The notes beneath the pieces were generated by a model that was not told the DNA's origin, made no database searches, and saw only the letters and a list, made by a program, of their open reading frames with translations. Of a stretch of DNA of 45,432 bases, positions 26,976-36,018 are shown in pieces (the stretch's first letter is position 1; each line of letters begins with the position of its first letter). Position numbers and translations under genes: made by a program. Location: contig NZ_VTPS01000022.1 in assembly GCF_008274215.1 (NCBI RefSeq), forward strand, positions 1-45,432, read 5' to 3'. Source of the stretch: Calorimonas adulescens (GTDB lineage: Bacteria > Bacillota > Thermoanaerobacteria > Thermoanaerobacterales > UBA4877).

Positions 26976-27893
26976 CCTAAAGTTGCCAAAAATTCTTGAA
27001 CATATTCTTTCGGGGTATGTATTTACGACTTCCTCTAAATTAAAGTTGGTCGATATAAGCATTTTTTTTTCAGAAAGAAGCCTGCTGTTGATAATGTTGA
27101 ATATGACCTGTTCGCTGTAAGCAGTAGCGGGTTCCGTGCCTAGGTCATCCATTATGAGCAGGTCGCAGCCGTTGATGAGCTCGGCCTCTTCACTTGCCTC
27201 TCCGAAGGCGGCTTTTCTAAGCATTTCCACTAAGTTGGGTACTGTCTGATAGATTACGGTATAGCCCCTCTCTATCAGGTCTTTTGCTATACAGTGTGAC
27301 AGGAAGGTCTTCCCCAAGCCGGAATTGCCGTAAAAGAAGAGACTTTCTTTGACATTGCTGAAATTGTTTACAAACCTTATACAGTCAAGATAGATGTTTT
27401 CCATGTTTTTCCTTGGGGACTTTGGATAGTCTCCAAATGGAAGGTCAGAATAAAGGCTAAGGTCAAAGTTTTCAAAGTTCTCGTATTGCAGGATGTTTCT
27501 GAGGTGTGAGAGGTCATAGAGGTTCTCGATAAGTGCCTGTTTGAGACAGTGACACATTGTGCCGTTTACATAACCTGTGTCCTGGCAGTCTTTGCACTCA
27601 TACTGGACAGTAAGATAGTCCTGGGGCAGTCCGTGGGTTTTCATGATGGTGTACTTTTCTTTTTTCAGGCTTTCAAGCCTTTTTTTGAGCTCGTCCAGTA
27701 TGAGGTCGCATTTTTCCGGTAAGCGGAAGGCCTCATTTATCTTTTCTATACCTATGGACGATATCTCTTCGTCGATCTCCCGTATGCGTGGAATTTTTTT
27801 GTATACCTGCTCTCTTCTTAAAAGATAATCTTTAAATGCAGTGTCTCTTTTTTTTTGGTATTCTGTAAGAATCTTGTTGAGCGGACTATTCAC
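26922..27893 (-). CDS. dnaI: Primosomal helicase loader DnaI/DnaC-type ATPase
   Basis: A 323-residue AAA+ protein. The N-terminal helical region (1-95) is followed by a probable zinc site (C100, C103, C114, C116 in YECKDCQDTGYVNGTMCHC) and the ATPase: Walker A FFYGNSGLGKTFLSH (189-196), Walker B LLIMDDLGTEP, sensor I ISTNFNLEEV, and the arginine-containing RICSRIFG. The C-terminus FYGEDIRLKK is typical. It loads DnaB onto DNA. It overlaps the upstream dnaD by 8 bases and its end overlaps the M1 peptidase gene on the other strand. Confidence 0.92.
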   Translation of the reverse strand: MNSPLNKILTEYQKKRDTAFKDYLLRREQVYKKIPRIREIDEEISSIGIEKINEAFRLPEKCDLILDELKKRLESLKKEKYTIMKTHGLPQDYLTVQYECKDCQDTGYVNGTMCHCLKQALIENLYDLSHLRNILQYENFENFDLSLYSDLPFGDYPKSPRKNMENIYLDCIRFVNNFSNVKESLFFYGNSGLGKTFLSHCIAKDLIERGYTVIYQTVPNLVEMLRKAAFGEASEEAELINGCDLLIMDDLGTEPATAYSEQVIFNIINSRLLSEKKMLISTNFNLEEVVNTYPERICSRIFGNFRLYAFYGEDIRLKKVKVI

Positions 27894-28818
27894 CGGAGCT
27901 GCTCCTTTCTAAAAGCCGTTTTTCCAGCTCTTTTATATCATAGCTCCTCTGATTGTAACTGTTAAAGTAATGTTTTGGCGCAACATAGCCGGTTGTCTTC
28001 TTGGGCTTTGAGGAAATGTTCTGGTTTTTGTTGGTCAGAACCTTGTTTATATAATTAAAGTTTGGTTTGTTTATATTCATTATGCAGATATTACAGGCTT
28101 CAAGTATATCATCATCGCTGACGTTAAGTTCATCCAACCACCTGTTTATCATGTTTTTATGTGCCTCTGCTATTTCTTCTGAATTGAGGCCAAGAGTCTG
28201 GTATACCTTTTTATATATATTCCAGCGTTTTTCTTCATTTTTCAGATGTTTTTCCACGTCGAAGCCATTTCTGATACCTGCGTCAAACCAGCCCTGTGCT
28301 ACTCTTGCCATGTAATTAATATTGACCTTCTTCTTTTGCAGGCAATATTCCACAAGGAGCACCAGGACCTCCATGGAAAAGTGGTATTTATCCAGCCATT
28401 CTAAAAATGTCTCCATCTCCCTGGGAGAGAGAGGGCGCCCTAACTGGTTTTCTATGTAGCTGAACATTGCTTCCAGTTCTGATTCTGCATAGACATTTTC
28501 ATCTTTTGGTGTATAATTTATTGATTCCGGGGAAACATAGATAATGCTGCTGATATTTCCTCCATTGGATTTATATTGTATTAATCCCTGGGATGCCCAG
28601 TAGTCTAAAGCCATCTTTAGGGATTCTGTATCCATATTAAGCATTTTGGCCATATCTGATGGGTCCGTCTTAATGCCTTGATACAAAAGGTAAAGGCCAA
28701 GTATGTATACCTTGATATAATCTCCGGGTGAATCTGCCAGATACCTGGTTATAAAGGAATTGGAAATGGGTGTGCTGCCTATACCACTGTCATCAAAACA
28801 AAACTCCAACATGTTCAT
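27886..28818 (-). CDS. dnaD: DnaD-domain primosomal protein
   Basis: A 310-residue protein with an N-terminal winged-helix-like region (about 20-90; SDMAKMLNMDTESLKMALDYW) and two DnaB_2/DnaD domains (about 115-180, ESELEAMFSYIENQLGRPLS; and about 200-260). The second ends with the tract INKPNFNYINKVLTN, a version of the YxxxI motif used for single-stranded DNA binding. It acts with DnaI in primosome assembly. It overlaps dnaI by 8 bases, so the two are cotranslated. dnaD is assigned by domain; DnaB-type (Bacillus) naming is also possible. Confidence 0.88.
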   Translation of the reverse strand: MNMLEFCFDDSGIGSTPISNSFITRYLADSPGDYIKVYILGLYLLYQGIKTDPSDMAKMLNMDTESLKMALDYWASQGLIQYKSNGGNISSIIYVSPESINYTPKDENVYAESELEAMFSYIENQLGRPLSPREMETFLEWLDKYHFSMEVLVLLVEYCLQKKKVNINYMARVAQGWFDAGIRNGFDVEKHLKNEEKRWNIYKKVYQTLGLNSEEIAEAHKNMINRWLDELNVSDDDILEACNICIMNINKPNFNYINKVLTNKNQNISSKPKKTTGYVAPKHYFNSYNQRSYDIKELEKRLLERSSSGE

Positions 28819-28831
28819 CCCCCTCTAAAAT

Positions 28832-28840
28832 ATTATACCA
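28832..28840 (-). promoter_or_regulatory. Extended -10 promoter of dnaD-dnaI
   Basis: Minus strand TGGTATAAT, 14 bases upstream of the ATG, with a poor -35 region (AGTCCA). Confidence 0.45.
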
Positions 28841-28973
28841 TAGAGTTTCGCTCCTGGACTAATATATTTTTATATATTTATAAATGATATTGAGTAGATA
28901 TCTTACGATATGATATTTAAGAAAAGTTTGTAATTTTATTATAACAATAAGTAAAAAATTTTTTGAAGAGGTC

Positions 28974-29002
28974 TTTCCACAGCTTCCATATTATATTATA
29001 AT
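28974..29002 (+). promoter_or_regulatory. Promoter of the M23 peptidase gene
   Basis: TTTCCA (28974-28979), 17-base spacer, TATAAT (28997-29002), 42 bases from the ATG. The -35 is imperfect. Confidence 0.45.
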
Positions 29003-29043
29003 TAGAAGTTGTGAGTTGTAAAACGGAAGAAAGGAGTTGTGGT

Positions 29044-30375
29044 ATGGGGACATGGGATAAGGTTATGAGTAAGATGCTGAAGGATAAAAGACTGCCACCG
29101 ATAATTTTAGCCCTGTTTGCCTTTCTGATGTTTTTGGGCTATTTTTCCGGCTTTGCATATGCAGTCGTTGTGGATGGAGAAACGATTGGATATGTAAAGC
29201 AGGAGACGCAGGCCGAAAAGGCTATTGCTGAGGCAAAGAAGTACATAAAGTCTAAATATGGTCTGGAGGTTTCAACCTCCAACGAGGTGGAGTTTAAAAG
29301 GGCCAGGCCTAAGGCAGATGAGATACTGGGACAGGAAGAGCTAAAGAGGGCATTCCTGAAGAGTTTAGACTTCAAGGTTGCCGCTGCGGTCATATACGTA
29401 GATGGGAAGAAAATTGCTGTGGTAGAGAGCAGGTCTGCAGCAGAAAAGTTATTAGATGATATTAAGTCACAGCTCTCTGGCGGGGCTGGTAACGCCTATT
29501 TTAAGGAAAAAGTTGAGATAAAGGACGCGGATGTTAATGTGGGTGAGATATCCTCTGAGAGTGCTGCTGCGTCTATGCTTCTTAAAAGTGACCAGATGAC
29601 AACATATATCGTAAAACAGGGTGACACACTCTGGGATATTGCATCGGCTAATAACACCACGGTTGATAGGCTTATGGCTTTAAACCCCGATGTAAAAGAA
29701 AAGGCCATGCAGCCGGGTGATACCATAATCCTGGACAAACCCAAGCCTGCTGTTACAGTAGTTACCAAAGAGGTGGCTGAATATGAGATGCCTATCCCCT
29801 TTGATGTAGAAAATGTGGAGGACAATTCGTTACCGATAAGAGTGACCAGGGTTAAACAGCAGGGAGTAGAAGGTAAAAAACAGGTAAAGGCAGAGATAGT
29901 TAAGGAAAATGGCGTGGAAGTTGCAAGGAATATCCTGGAAGAGAAGATAATTTCACAGCCCGTAAAGAAAATAGTAAGGGTTGGCACGAACAGGACGCTG
30001 GCGTCAGGGGTTTTCTCCTATCCGGTGGCTGGTGTCCTTACATCCAGGTTTGGCCAGAGGTGGGGCCGTGAGCATACAGGTGTGGACCTTGCGGTACCAA
30101 TTGGGACAAAGGTTAAGGCCTCTGATGGCGGTAAGGTGATATTTACTGGACGCTCTGGCGGCTATGGTCTCCTGGTCAAGATAGACCATGGTAACGGATA
30201 TGTCACCTACTATGGCCACCTGAGCAAGATACTTGTAAAGGATGGCGACAGGGTTGCCAAAGGGGATGTGATAGCCCTGTCTGGCAATACCGGAAACACC
30301 ACGGGGCCACACCTCCACTTTGAGGTAAGGAAGAACGGGGTCCCTCAAAATCCACTGACATATTTGAATAAGTGA
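29044..30375 (+). CDS. LysM-G5-M23 peptidoglycan endopeptidase
   Basis: A 443-residue membrane-anchored wall enzyme. The transmembrane segment spans about residues 17-40, a variable region runs to 185, then LysM (about 190-235; TYIVKQGDTLWDIASANN), a G5 domain (about 240-320) and an M23 peptidase (about 330-440) with HTGVDLAV and HLHFEVR zinc-site motifs. It would cut peptide cross-links of peptidoglycan. The ATG at 29044 lies 7 bases after AAGGAG. It stands shortly upstream of the wal locus, whose homologs control this kind of enzyme elsewhere, though no convincing WalR box precedes it here. Confidence 0.93.
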   Translation: MGTWDKVMSKMLKDKRLPPIILALFAFLMFLGYFSGFAYAVVVDGETIGYVKQETQAEKAIAEAKKYIKSKYGLEVSTSNEVEFKRARPKADEILGQEELKRAFLKSLDFKVAAAVIYVDGKKIAVVESRSAAEKLLDDIKSQLSGGAGNAYFKEKVEIKDADVNVGEISSESAAASMLLKSDQMTTYIVKQGDTLWDIASANNTTVDRLMALNPDVKEKAMQPGDTIILDKPKPAVTVVTKEVAEYEMPIPFDVENVEDNSLPIRVTRVKQQGVEGKKQVKAEIVKENGVEVARNILEEKIISQPVKKIVRVGTNRTLASGVFSYPVAGVLTSRFGQRWGREHTGVDLAVPIGTKVKASDGGKVIFTGRSGGYGLLVKIDHGNGYVTYYGHLSKILVKDGDRVAKGDVIALSGNTGNTTGPHLHFEVRKNGVPQNPLTYLNK

Positions 30376-30437
30376 TTTTGCCTTGAGACCTTGTATACGA
30401 TGATAATGACATAAACTGGATTATACTTCTATTAGAC

Positions 30438-30485
30438 AAAGCCCCCGAATGTCTATATAATTGAAATGTAGATAAGGGGGCTTTT
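30438..30485 (+). promoter_or_regulatory. Hairpin that can mask the Shine-Dalgarno of the next gene
   Basis: AAAGCCCCC (30438-30446) pairs with GGGGGCTTT (30476-30484). The 3' arm holds the GGGGG that would serve the ATG at 30489. It may terminate transcription from the M23 gene (TTTT follows) or gate translation. Confidence 0.5.
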
Positions 30486-30488
30486 CTC

Positions 30489-30887
30489 ATGAAAAGACTT
30501 TCTTCCGCTTTGCTTTTAGTGATAGCGCTATTTTTTACGTTTGAGCTTACACACCTCATTGTAGACGATATTGCAAAGGGAAATTATCCTGTGTGTTTTA
30601 CGGAGGGCGTGGCCCTGTTAGAGGAATACAGAATAAATGGATTTATGTGGGGAGATAGCCTGGATGGTGATGACCATCCGTATAAAGTGGAAGAACTTAC
30701 CAGTTCATTTAACTACCTGGATGCGGAAAAGGCATACAGGCGTTCTTTTGAGATAGTGAAAGGCATATCTGATGAAAAAGGTTTTACCGCTGTTTTGGAT
30801 GTTATAAAATATTTAGGCGAGGGGAAGAGCTTTCCATCGGCGATTGATGCGATAGAGCTGGAAATAAATTATCTTGACAGCTTTTAG
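30489..30887 (+). pseudogene. Internal-deletion derivative of a peptidase-MA-like metallopeptidase
   Basis: The 132-residue frame begins like a signal peptide (MKRLSSALLLVIALFFTF) and runs straight into FELTHLIVDDIAKGN, then CFTEGVALLEEY. This looks like the zinc motif HExTH...TEG of peptidase-MA/gluzincin proteins, but the first histidine is Phe and the region of 100 or more residues that should lie before the motif is absent. The C-terminal part (KAYRRSFEIVKGISDEKGF, YLGEGKSF) looks intact. The protein could still be made and exported but would lack a complete metal site. The alternative is an unrelated small secreted protein. Family assignment is from pattern memory, not a search. Confidence 0.6.
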
Positions 30888-30933
30888 CAGGAATTGAGCT
30901 TTTTATGTAGAATTATATAGCGGGGTGATATAT

Positions 30934-31620
30934 ATGGAGTCGAAGATACTGGTAGTGGATGATGAAAAGCCGATAGTTGACATACTCAAGTATAACCTCG
31001 AAAAGGATGGCTACAAGGTCCTTATAGCCTATGATGGCGAAGAGGCTATCAGGATTGCCACATCGGAAGAACCGGACCTTATTTTACTGGATATAATGCT
31101 GCCGAAGATAGACGGTTTTTCTGTATGCAAGACATTGAGGCAAAAATTAAACACCCCCATATTGATGGTGACTGCTAAAGAGGAAGAGGTTGACAAGGTG
31201 CTGGGTTTAGAGCTCGGGGCCGATGATTATATTGTAAAGCCGTTTAGCATGAGGGAGCTTGCTGCCAGGATTAAGGCCAATTTAAGAAGAGTACAGATGA
31301 GTGAGGATGCAGACGGCAAGTCAATAACATATGGGGATTTGGTGATAGATTTAGACAAGTATGTGGTCAGAAAAAAAGGCAAGCAGATTGATCTCACCTC
31401 CAGAGAGTTTGAGCTACTTAAATTTCTGGCTATTAACAAGGGTCAGGTCTTTTCAAGAGATACGCTTTTAGAAAAGGTATGGGGTTATGAATACTATGGT
31501 GATATGAGGACTGTAGACGTCACCATAAGGAGGCTGAGAGAGAAGATAGAAGAAGACCCGGGCAGTCCTCGGTACATATGTACTAAGAGAGGTGTTGGTT
31601 ATTACTTCGGTGAAGAGTAA
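30934..31620 (+). CDS. walR: WalR-type (YycF) response regulator
   Basis: A 228-residue OmpR/PhoB regulator: acidic pocket D9/D10, phospho-acceptor D53 ([11 protein letters not shown]), T80, K102 (IVKPFS), and a winged helix at about 130-228 ([35 protein letters not shown]). Gene context (walK, yycH, yycI, walJ, htrA, rlmH) identifies it as WalR rather than PhoP, though PhoP/PhoB naming would also fit by sequence. It would control wall metabolism. The ATG at 30934 follows GGGGTG. It overlaps the kinase gene by 14 bases. Confidence 0.88.
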   Translation: MESKILVVDDEKPIVDILKYNLEKDGYKVLIAYDGEEAIRIATSEEPDLILLDIMLPKIDGFSVCKTLRQKLNTPILMVTAKEEEVDKVLGLELGADDYIVKPFSMRELAARIKANLRRVQMSEDADGKSITYGDLVIDLDKYVVRKKGKQIDLTSREFELLKFLAINKGQVFSRDTLLEKVWGYEYYGDMRTVDVTIRRLREKIEEDPGSPRYICTKRGVGYYFGEE

Positions 31621-33361
31621 GGGGTATTTAAGTATTCAATGGAAAATTGTTACCATTTACATACTCCTCATACTGGTGGCAATGGAGATAGCCGGTTATT
31701 ATATCCTCAGGTCTTTCGACGATTATGAGAAGGATAAACTGCTTGCGCAGTTGCAGTCGCAGGCTGCCAATCTATCATGGACATTTAAGGATAACCTCTC
31801 AAACGCTGATATAAATGATGTCAAGGATATATATATCTATCAGGGTTCTGACCTCAAGAGCATATACATACTTGACCGAGATGGGAGGGTAATTACAGGC
31901 ACCGATAATAGTGTTACCCGACTGCTTACCCCTGCAGTGATGGCAGCCTTTAAGGGTTCTGCCACCAAGGAGGATGGCGAGGATGCTGCTACCGGAGAGG
32001 GACTCTTGAGCCTTGCGTGGCCGATAAAAAATTCCGACGGGATAGTGGAGGGTGCTGTCTATCTTACGGCCTCAACAAGAAGTATTAATTCCACCTTAAA
32101 TGACGTAAGGGTTATCCTCTTGGGTGCTACTGCCGTTGCCATGGGTATTACGGCAGCCCTTGGTTTTTTGCTGTCTAAGACTATAGCTGACCCTGTGAAA
32201 GAGGTTACAGACAAGGCAGAGAGTATAGCTGCCGGTAATTTTAACGAGAGGGTCAATGTAAGGTCCAATGATGAGATAGGCAAACTGGGAGAAATGTTCA
32301 ATTACATGAGCGACCGTATAGTGGATATGTTGGATGAGATAGCAAGGGATAAGAGCAGGGACGAGGCCATTTTAAAGTATATGAGCGACGGTGTTGTGGC
32401 CATAAAGCGGGATGGTACAATATTGGTGGCCAATATTGCCGCCAGGCAGTTCTTGGGGAGAGATATATTTGAGGGGGATAATTTCTTTGATATTGTAGAT
32501 GAGTACAACGGCCAGGCTGTGGCCGATGCCTTTGAGGACGCAGGTGCACATGAGGTTACGTTGAATACCGGCAGGTTTATCTTAAACATACACACAGCAG
32601 CCTTCAAGAATGAAAAAGGAGAGACTGAGGGGTTTGTCGTGGTTATGCACGATATAACTGAGCAGCAGAAGTTGGATAATATGCGGAAGGAATTTGTCGC
32701 CAATGTATCCCACGAGCTCAAGACCCCTATTACCACCATCAAGAGCTATGCAGAGACTTTGTTAGATGGGGCATTGGAAGACAAAGAGGTCTCCGTTAAG
32801 TTCCTTGATGTGATTAATAAAGAAGTAGACAGGATGGACAGGCTTGTGAGGGACCTCTTGCAGCTTTCCAGGATAGATGATAACCGGGAGAAGTGGTTTT
32901 TTGAGGATACTGACATAACTGAGCTTGTGAAGGGCAGCGTAGAGAAGATAAAGGTGTTGGCTGAAGAAAAAGAGCAGGAAATTATGATAGACTTTAGGGA
33001 TAGGGTTCATGCCATGGTTGACAGGGACAGGATGGACCAGGTACTTTTAAATGTATTTAGCAATGCCATTAAATATACTCCTGAGGGTGGCCGCATTGAT
33101 GTAAGGGTGTATGAGGATGGAGAGTGGGCTGTAATATTGGTAAAGGACAACGGGGTTGGCATACCAGAGGAGGATATTCCCCATCTGTTTGAGAGGTTTT
33201 ACCGTGTAGATAAGGCTAGGTCAAGGGAGATGGGTGGTACCGGCCTTGGGCTTTCTATAGCCAAAGAGATTGTGGATGCCCATAAGGGTAGGATAATAAT
33301 AGAAAGTGAGATAAATGTGGGTACGGAGGTTAAGATTTACCTTCCTTCCATAACTATGTAA
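31607..33361 (+). CDS. walK: WalK-type (YycG) sensor histidine kinase
   Basis: A 584-residue kinase with the full WalK layout: TM1 (about 13-32), an extracytoplasmic sensor region (about 35-162), TM2 (about 166-188), HAMP (about 189-243), PAS (about 250-350), HisKA with H368 in [11 protein letters not shown], and HATPase (N box [12 protein letters not shown]1 KDNGVGIP, G2 [10 protein letters not shown]). GTG at 31607 is chosen because it precedes the conserved SIQWKIV start; TTG at 31592 is an alternative. It pairs with WalR and is expected to be modulated by the YycH/YycI proteins encoded downstream. Confidence 0.92.
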   Translation, partial: SVKSKGYLSIQWKIVTIYILLILVAMEIAGYYILRSFDDYEKDKLLAQLQSQAANLSWTFKDNLSNADINDVKDIYIYQGSDLKSIYILDRDGRVITGTDNSVTRLLTPAVMAAFKGSATKEDGEDAATGEGLLSLAWPIKNSDGIVEGAVYLTASTRSINSTLNDVRVILLGATAVAMGITAALGFLLSKTIADPVKEVTDKAESIAAGNFNERVNVRSNDEIGKLGEMFNYMSDRIVDMLDEIARDKSRDEAILKYMSDGVVAIKRDGTILVANIAARQFLGRDIFEGDNFFDIVDEYNGQAVADAFEDAGAHEVTLNTGRFILNIHTAAFKNEKGETEGFVVVMHDITEQQKLDNMRKEFVANVSHELKTPITTIKSYAETLLDGALEDKEVSVKFLDVINKEVDRMDRLVRDLLQLSRIDDNREKWFFEDTDITELVKGSVEKIKVLAEEKEQEIMIDFRDRVHAMVDRDRMDQVLLNVFSNAIKYTPEGGRIDVRVYEDGEWAVILVKDNGVGIPEEDIPHLFERFYRVDKARSREMGGTGLGLSIAKEIVDAHKGRIIIESEINVGTEVKIYLPSITM

Positions 33362-33367
33362 TCATAA

Positions 33368-33411
33368 TGTAAAGCAACTGTAACATGGCTGTAACATATT
33401 ATATATATAAT
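33368..33411 (+). promoter_or_regulatory. Promoter with three tandem WalR/PhoB-type boxes, upstream of the 33447 gene
   Basis: TGTAAA (33368-33373), five bases, TGTAAC (33379-33384), five bases, TGTAAC (33390-33395), ten bases, TATAAT (33406-33411). Each adjacent pair matches TGTWAH-N5-TGTWAH. There is no separate -35 hexamer, as expected for a promoter activated through the boxes. Confidence 0.75.
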
Positions 33412-33446
33412 ATAAGAAAAGCTGTATAGGAGAGAGGGATAATGGT

Positions 33447-33851
33447 ATGAGAAGGATAACAGCTTTATTGATTGCAGTACTATTGCTTATGGCATCCTCT
33501 CCTGCCTTTGCTGATGGAACGGAAATACAGCTCCTGCATTTAAATTCCACTTTGCCTGCGACTACTGACCAGGCTGTATATACCATATCAGGCAAGGTGG
33601 ATGAAGGGACCTCCGTAGAGGTAAAGCTTAACAACGCAGATTTATATAAACCCGACATTGGCCCTTTTGGTATGTTCTACCAGTCAGTTAACCTCAAGAT
33701 GGGTAAGAATTCTATCGATATTACAGCCAGAAAGGGCGGTCTCGTTCAGGTCATCAAATGTCTTATAACCAGGAAGGACAACAATGAGCCTGTCAAAAAA
33801 CTTGAACTGAGTCCTGAGTTAAAGGAGGCCATCAGCATCAGCTTTAAATAA
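33447..33851 (+). CDS. Small secreted protein with an Ig-like fold, wal-associated
   Basis: A 134-residue protein with a clear signal peptide (about 1-23, cut after ...SSPAFA). The mature part has the pattern of a bacterial Ig-like domain (VYTISGKVDEGTSVEVKLNN, FGMFYQSVNLKMGKNSIDIT), followed by a short C-terminal tail. It lies between walK and yycH, behind its own promoter with three WalR-type boxes, so it is probably a target and perhaps an accessory of the wal system. I do not recognise a named family. The ATG follows AGGAGAGAGGG. Confidence 0.75.
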   Translation: MRRITALLIAVLLLMASSPAFADGTEIQLLHLNSTLPATTDQAVYTISGKVDEGTSVEVKLNNADLYKPDIGPFGMFYQSVNLKMGKNSIDITARKGGLVQVIKCLITRKDNNEPVKKLELSPELKEAISISFK

Positions 33852-33883
33852 GTTTTGCGCCGGGGATTGTGAGGATGATATTG

Positions 33884-35143
33884 ATGTCAGAGAGAGCCAG
33901 GACCACACTGCTTGTTTTTTTAGTAGTATTGAGTATTATACTGAGCTTTTTTATGTGGTATGGCATGACCTGGCCATATGTATCATCCCCAACTGGCAAC
34001 GTCCAGGAAATCTCCCCGGCTATTTTATTGAACATTTTAAAGCCTGAAAAAATTATTATAAATTTCGGTGGGACGACCCATACCACCATGCTGGAAAACA
34101 ACAGTTTTGATGCCTCATGGAGGGAATTTCAGAACATTGTCTTTTCTGACAGCGGCAATCCAACAACTGTTACAGAGACTGAATTTATGAATGCCATGAG
34201 TTACAGGTCTATAATGTATATGTTTGCGTTTCCAATACCTTTATCCTATTTTAATGATGCCTATGGCAAGGAAATAAATATCCCAGTTGATACCGTAAAG
34301 GATGTCATTATCTTAGCAGGAAACAGCCCTTCATTTTACATATATGATGGCTTTGATAAATACATCAGGATGAACATGGGCTATAAAAACAATGGAATAG
34401 AGACCATCATTTCTGTAAAGGAGGACAATGCTCCCCTGTATTCTACTGCTGGCGACCTTGGGTTTACTGACAAGATGCATTATGATGTTCTTATGCCTTT
34501 GGATATAAGCAAAATAGACATACCCGTGATTGGTGTGAGGAAACCTGACAACATTGAGATGAATACACTTGTTTCTAAGTTTTTTGACAGTGGAAGCATG
34601 GTGAGGAGGATTAATGAGGTTTCTGGCGATACAGTGTTTACCGATGGGGAAAGGGGGCTTAAGATATATACTGACGGGCGGCTGGAGTATACGTACAGCG
34701 CGACGTCTTCTGCCCGTTTAGATGATGTTACATCAATAAAGATAGCCACTGAATTCCTTTCAAGATATATCACAAATATGAACAATGTAAGTCTGGGGGG
34801 TATTGTTGAGGGAAAAGATGGTTATACCATAAATTATAACTTGAGGTATAATGGGCTGCCTGTATATAGCAGACAGTATGGATACCCCTTTATCGTTGAG
34901 GTAAAAGGTAAAGAGGTTGTTTCGTTTAAAACTGCCGGACTGGATTTTATGCCTCTTGGTTCTTCTACAAGGATATTTGTGGGTGCACTGGATGCCATGG
35001 ACGCTTCATTAGCAAAGGGCATAGAATACTGGGAGTCACTTGATATGTGCTATGTTGTGGATATGGGGAAGGTAAGAGCAGCATGGAGGGCATCCGACGG
35101 TGAACATACAGTATATGTCGACATGGAAAATGATAATATGTGA
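33884..35143 (+). CDS. yycH: YycH-like regulator of the WalRK system
   Basis: A 419-residue protein with one N-terminal membrane helix (about 6-27) and a large extracytoplasmic part. Size, topology, position after walRK and the following yycI fit YycH, which interacts with WalK in the membrane. Motifs are weakly conserved in this family; YGMTWPYVSSP after the anchor and the ending VRAAWRASDGEHTVYVDME are suggestive. ATG at 33884 is preferred, with GAGG 9 bases upstream; further starts lie at 33869 and 33875. Confidence 0.78.
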   Translation: MSERARTTLLVFLVVLSIILSFFMWYGMTWPYVSSPTGNVQEISPAILLNILKPEKIIINFGGTTHTTMLENNSFDASWREFQNIVFSDSGNPTTVTETEFMNAMSYRSIMYMFAFPIPLSYFNDAYGKEINIPVDTVKDVIILAGNSPSFYIYDGFDKYIRMNMGYKNNGIETIISVKEDNAPLYSTAGDLGFTDKMHYDVLMPLDISKIDIPVIGVRKPDNIEMNTLVSKFFDSGSMVRRINEVSGDTVFTDGERGLKIYTDGRLEYTYSATSSARLDDVTSIKIATEFLSRYITNMNNVSLGGIVEGKDGYTINYNLRYNGLPVYSRQYGYPFIVEVKGKEVVSFKTAGLDFMPLGSSTRIFVGALDAMDASLAKGIEYWESLDMCYVVDMGKVRAAWRASDGEHTVYVDMENDNM

Positions 35144-35152
35144 GGTATGGCT

Positions 35153-35962
35153 ATGGACTGGCTGAGAGCAAAAAATATCCTTATAGTCACATTTATTGTA
35201 ATTGATGTCATGCTGCTTGTCAGTGTATTCATGAACTATGGTGTGATTGAGCCATTAAAGGAAAAGCAAGAGGCAGAGGATGCATTGAATATATTGAAAA
35301 GTGCAGGAGTTCAGATTGAGACGGAGGTACCTCAGAAGACGCCGGCCATGGCTCTCTTAAGGGTGGAGCTTTACGATTATAATTCTAAAAACTTGATAAA
35401 TAGGATACTGTCTGGTGGTTATTCGGAAGAAATATCAGGGGATGAACATGTATATAAGACTCTTACAGAGGTGCTTACTGTAGCACCGAATGGAGATCTT
35501 TATTATAAGAGTATGGTCCCCTTGATCTTTAACGTCAGTATTGAGGAAGGGCTTCTAAACTTTTTAACCAGTAAAGGCCTGGCCGAGCCTGGTATGTATA
35601 TAGATAGTGTGGAGAAACAGGGTGATACATATATTGTAAAGATTACCCATCAGGTTGATGGATATTTTCTTGATATAAGCTATATGCAGGCTAAGATAGG
35701 ACCCCACAACATTGAAATAGTAAAGCACTGGTTAAAACCGGTTGGATATCTGCAGCAGAGGAAGAGAGTAGTACCTGCATATAAGGCGCTCCTCAGTTTT
35801 ATGAGCGGTGTACAGGCCCCAACAACAGTAAAGGATGTAAAGCTTGGGTACTATTTCAGGTGGGACGAGGCAGCATCCGGTGAGGCCGTCCCGGTATGGC
35901 GTATATCTACTGATGGGGATGTCTATTATTTTAATGCTTATACAGGAAAACCAGAAAGATGA
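35153..35962 (+). CDS. yycI: YycI-like regulator of the WalRK system
   Basis: A 269-residue protein with an N-terminal membrane anchor starting MDWLRAKNILIVTFIVIDVMLL in substance (seen as MDWLRAKNIL), which is the typical YycI opening, and an extracytoplasmic domain ending PVWRISTDGDVYYFNAYTG. Together with YycH it is expected to adjust WalK activity. The ATG at 35153 lies 7 bases after GAGG; the in-frame ATG at 35147 is too close to that site. An intrinsic terminator follows. Confidence 0.82.
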   Translation: MDWLRAKNILIVTFIVIDVMLLVSVFMNYGVIEPLKEKQEAEDALNILKSAGVQIETEVPQKTPAMALLRVELYDYNSKNLINRILSGGYSEEISGDEHVYKTLTEVLTVAPNGDLYYKSMVPLIFNVSIEEGLLNFLTSKGLAEPGMYIDSVEKQGDTYIVKITHQVDGYFLDISYMQAKIGPHNIEIVKHWLKPVGYLQQRKRVVPAYKALLSFMSGVQAPTTVKDVKLGYYFRWDEAASGEAVPVWRISTDGDVYYFNAYTGKPER

Positions 35963-35982
35963 AAATAATCACGTTTGATCTT

Positions 35983-36018
35983 ACCAGCCATATTATATAT
36001 TATTATGGCTGGTTTTTT
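35983..36018 (+). terminator. Intrinsic terminator after yycI
   Basis: ACCAGCCATA pairs with TATGGCTGGT across an AT-rich loop, followed by a run of T residues to 36018. Confidence 0.85.

Noticed and set aside
28929-28945. A WalR-like pair TGTAAT-N5-TATAAC upstream of the M23 peptidase
   Set aside because: One hexamer has a mismatch and no -10 lies ten bases downstream; the probable -10 at 28997 is far away.
28819-29043. An origin of replication next to dnaD and dnaI
   Set aside because: The region is AT-rich, but no DnaA boxes (TTATCCACA or its complement) were seen and dnaA is not in the window.
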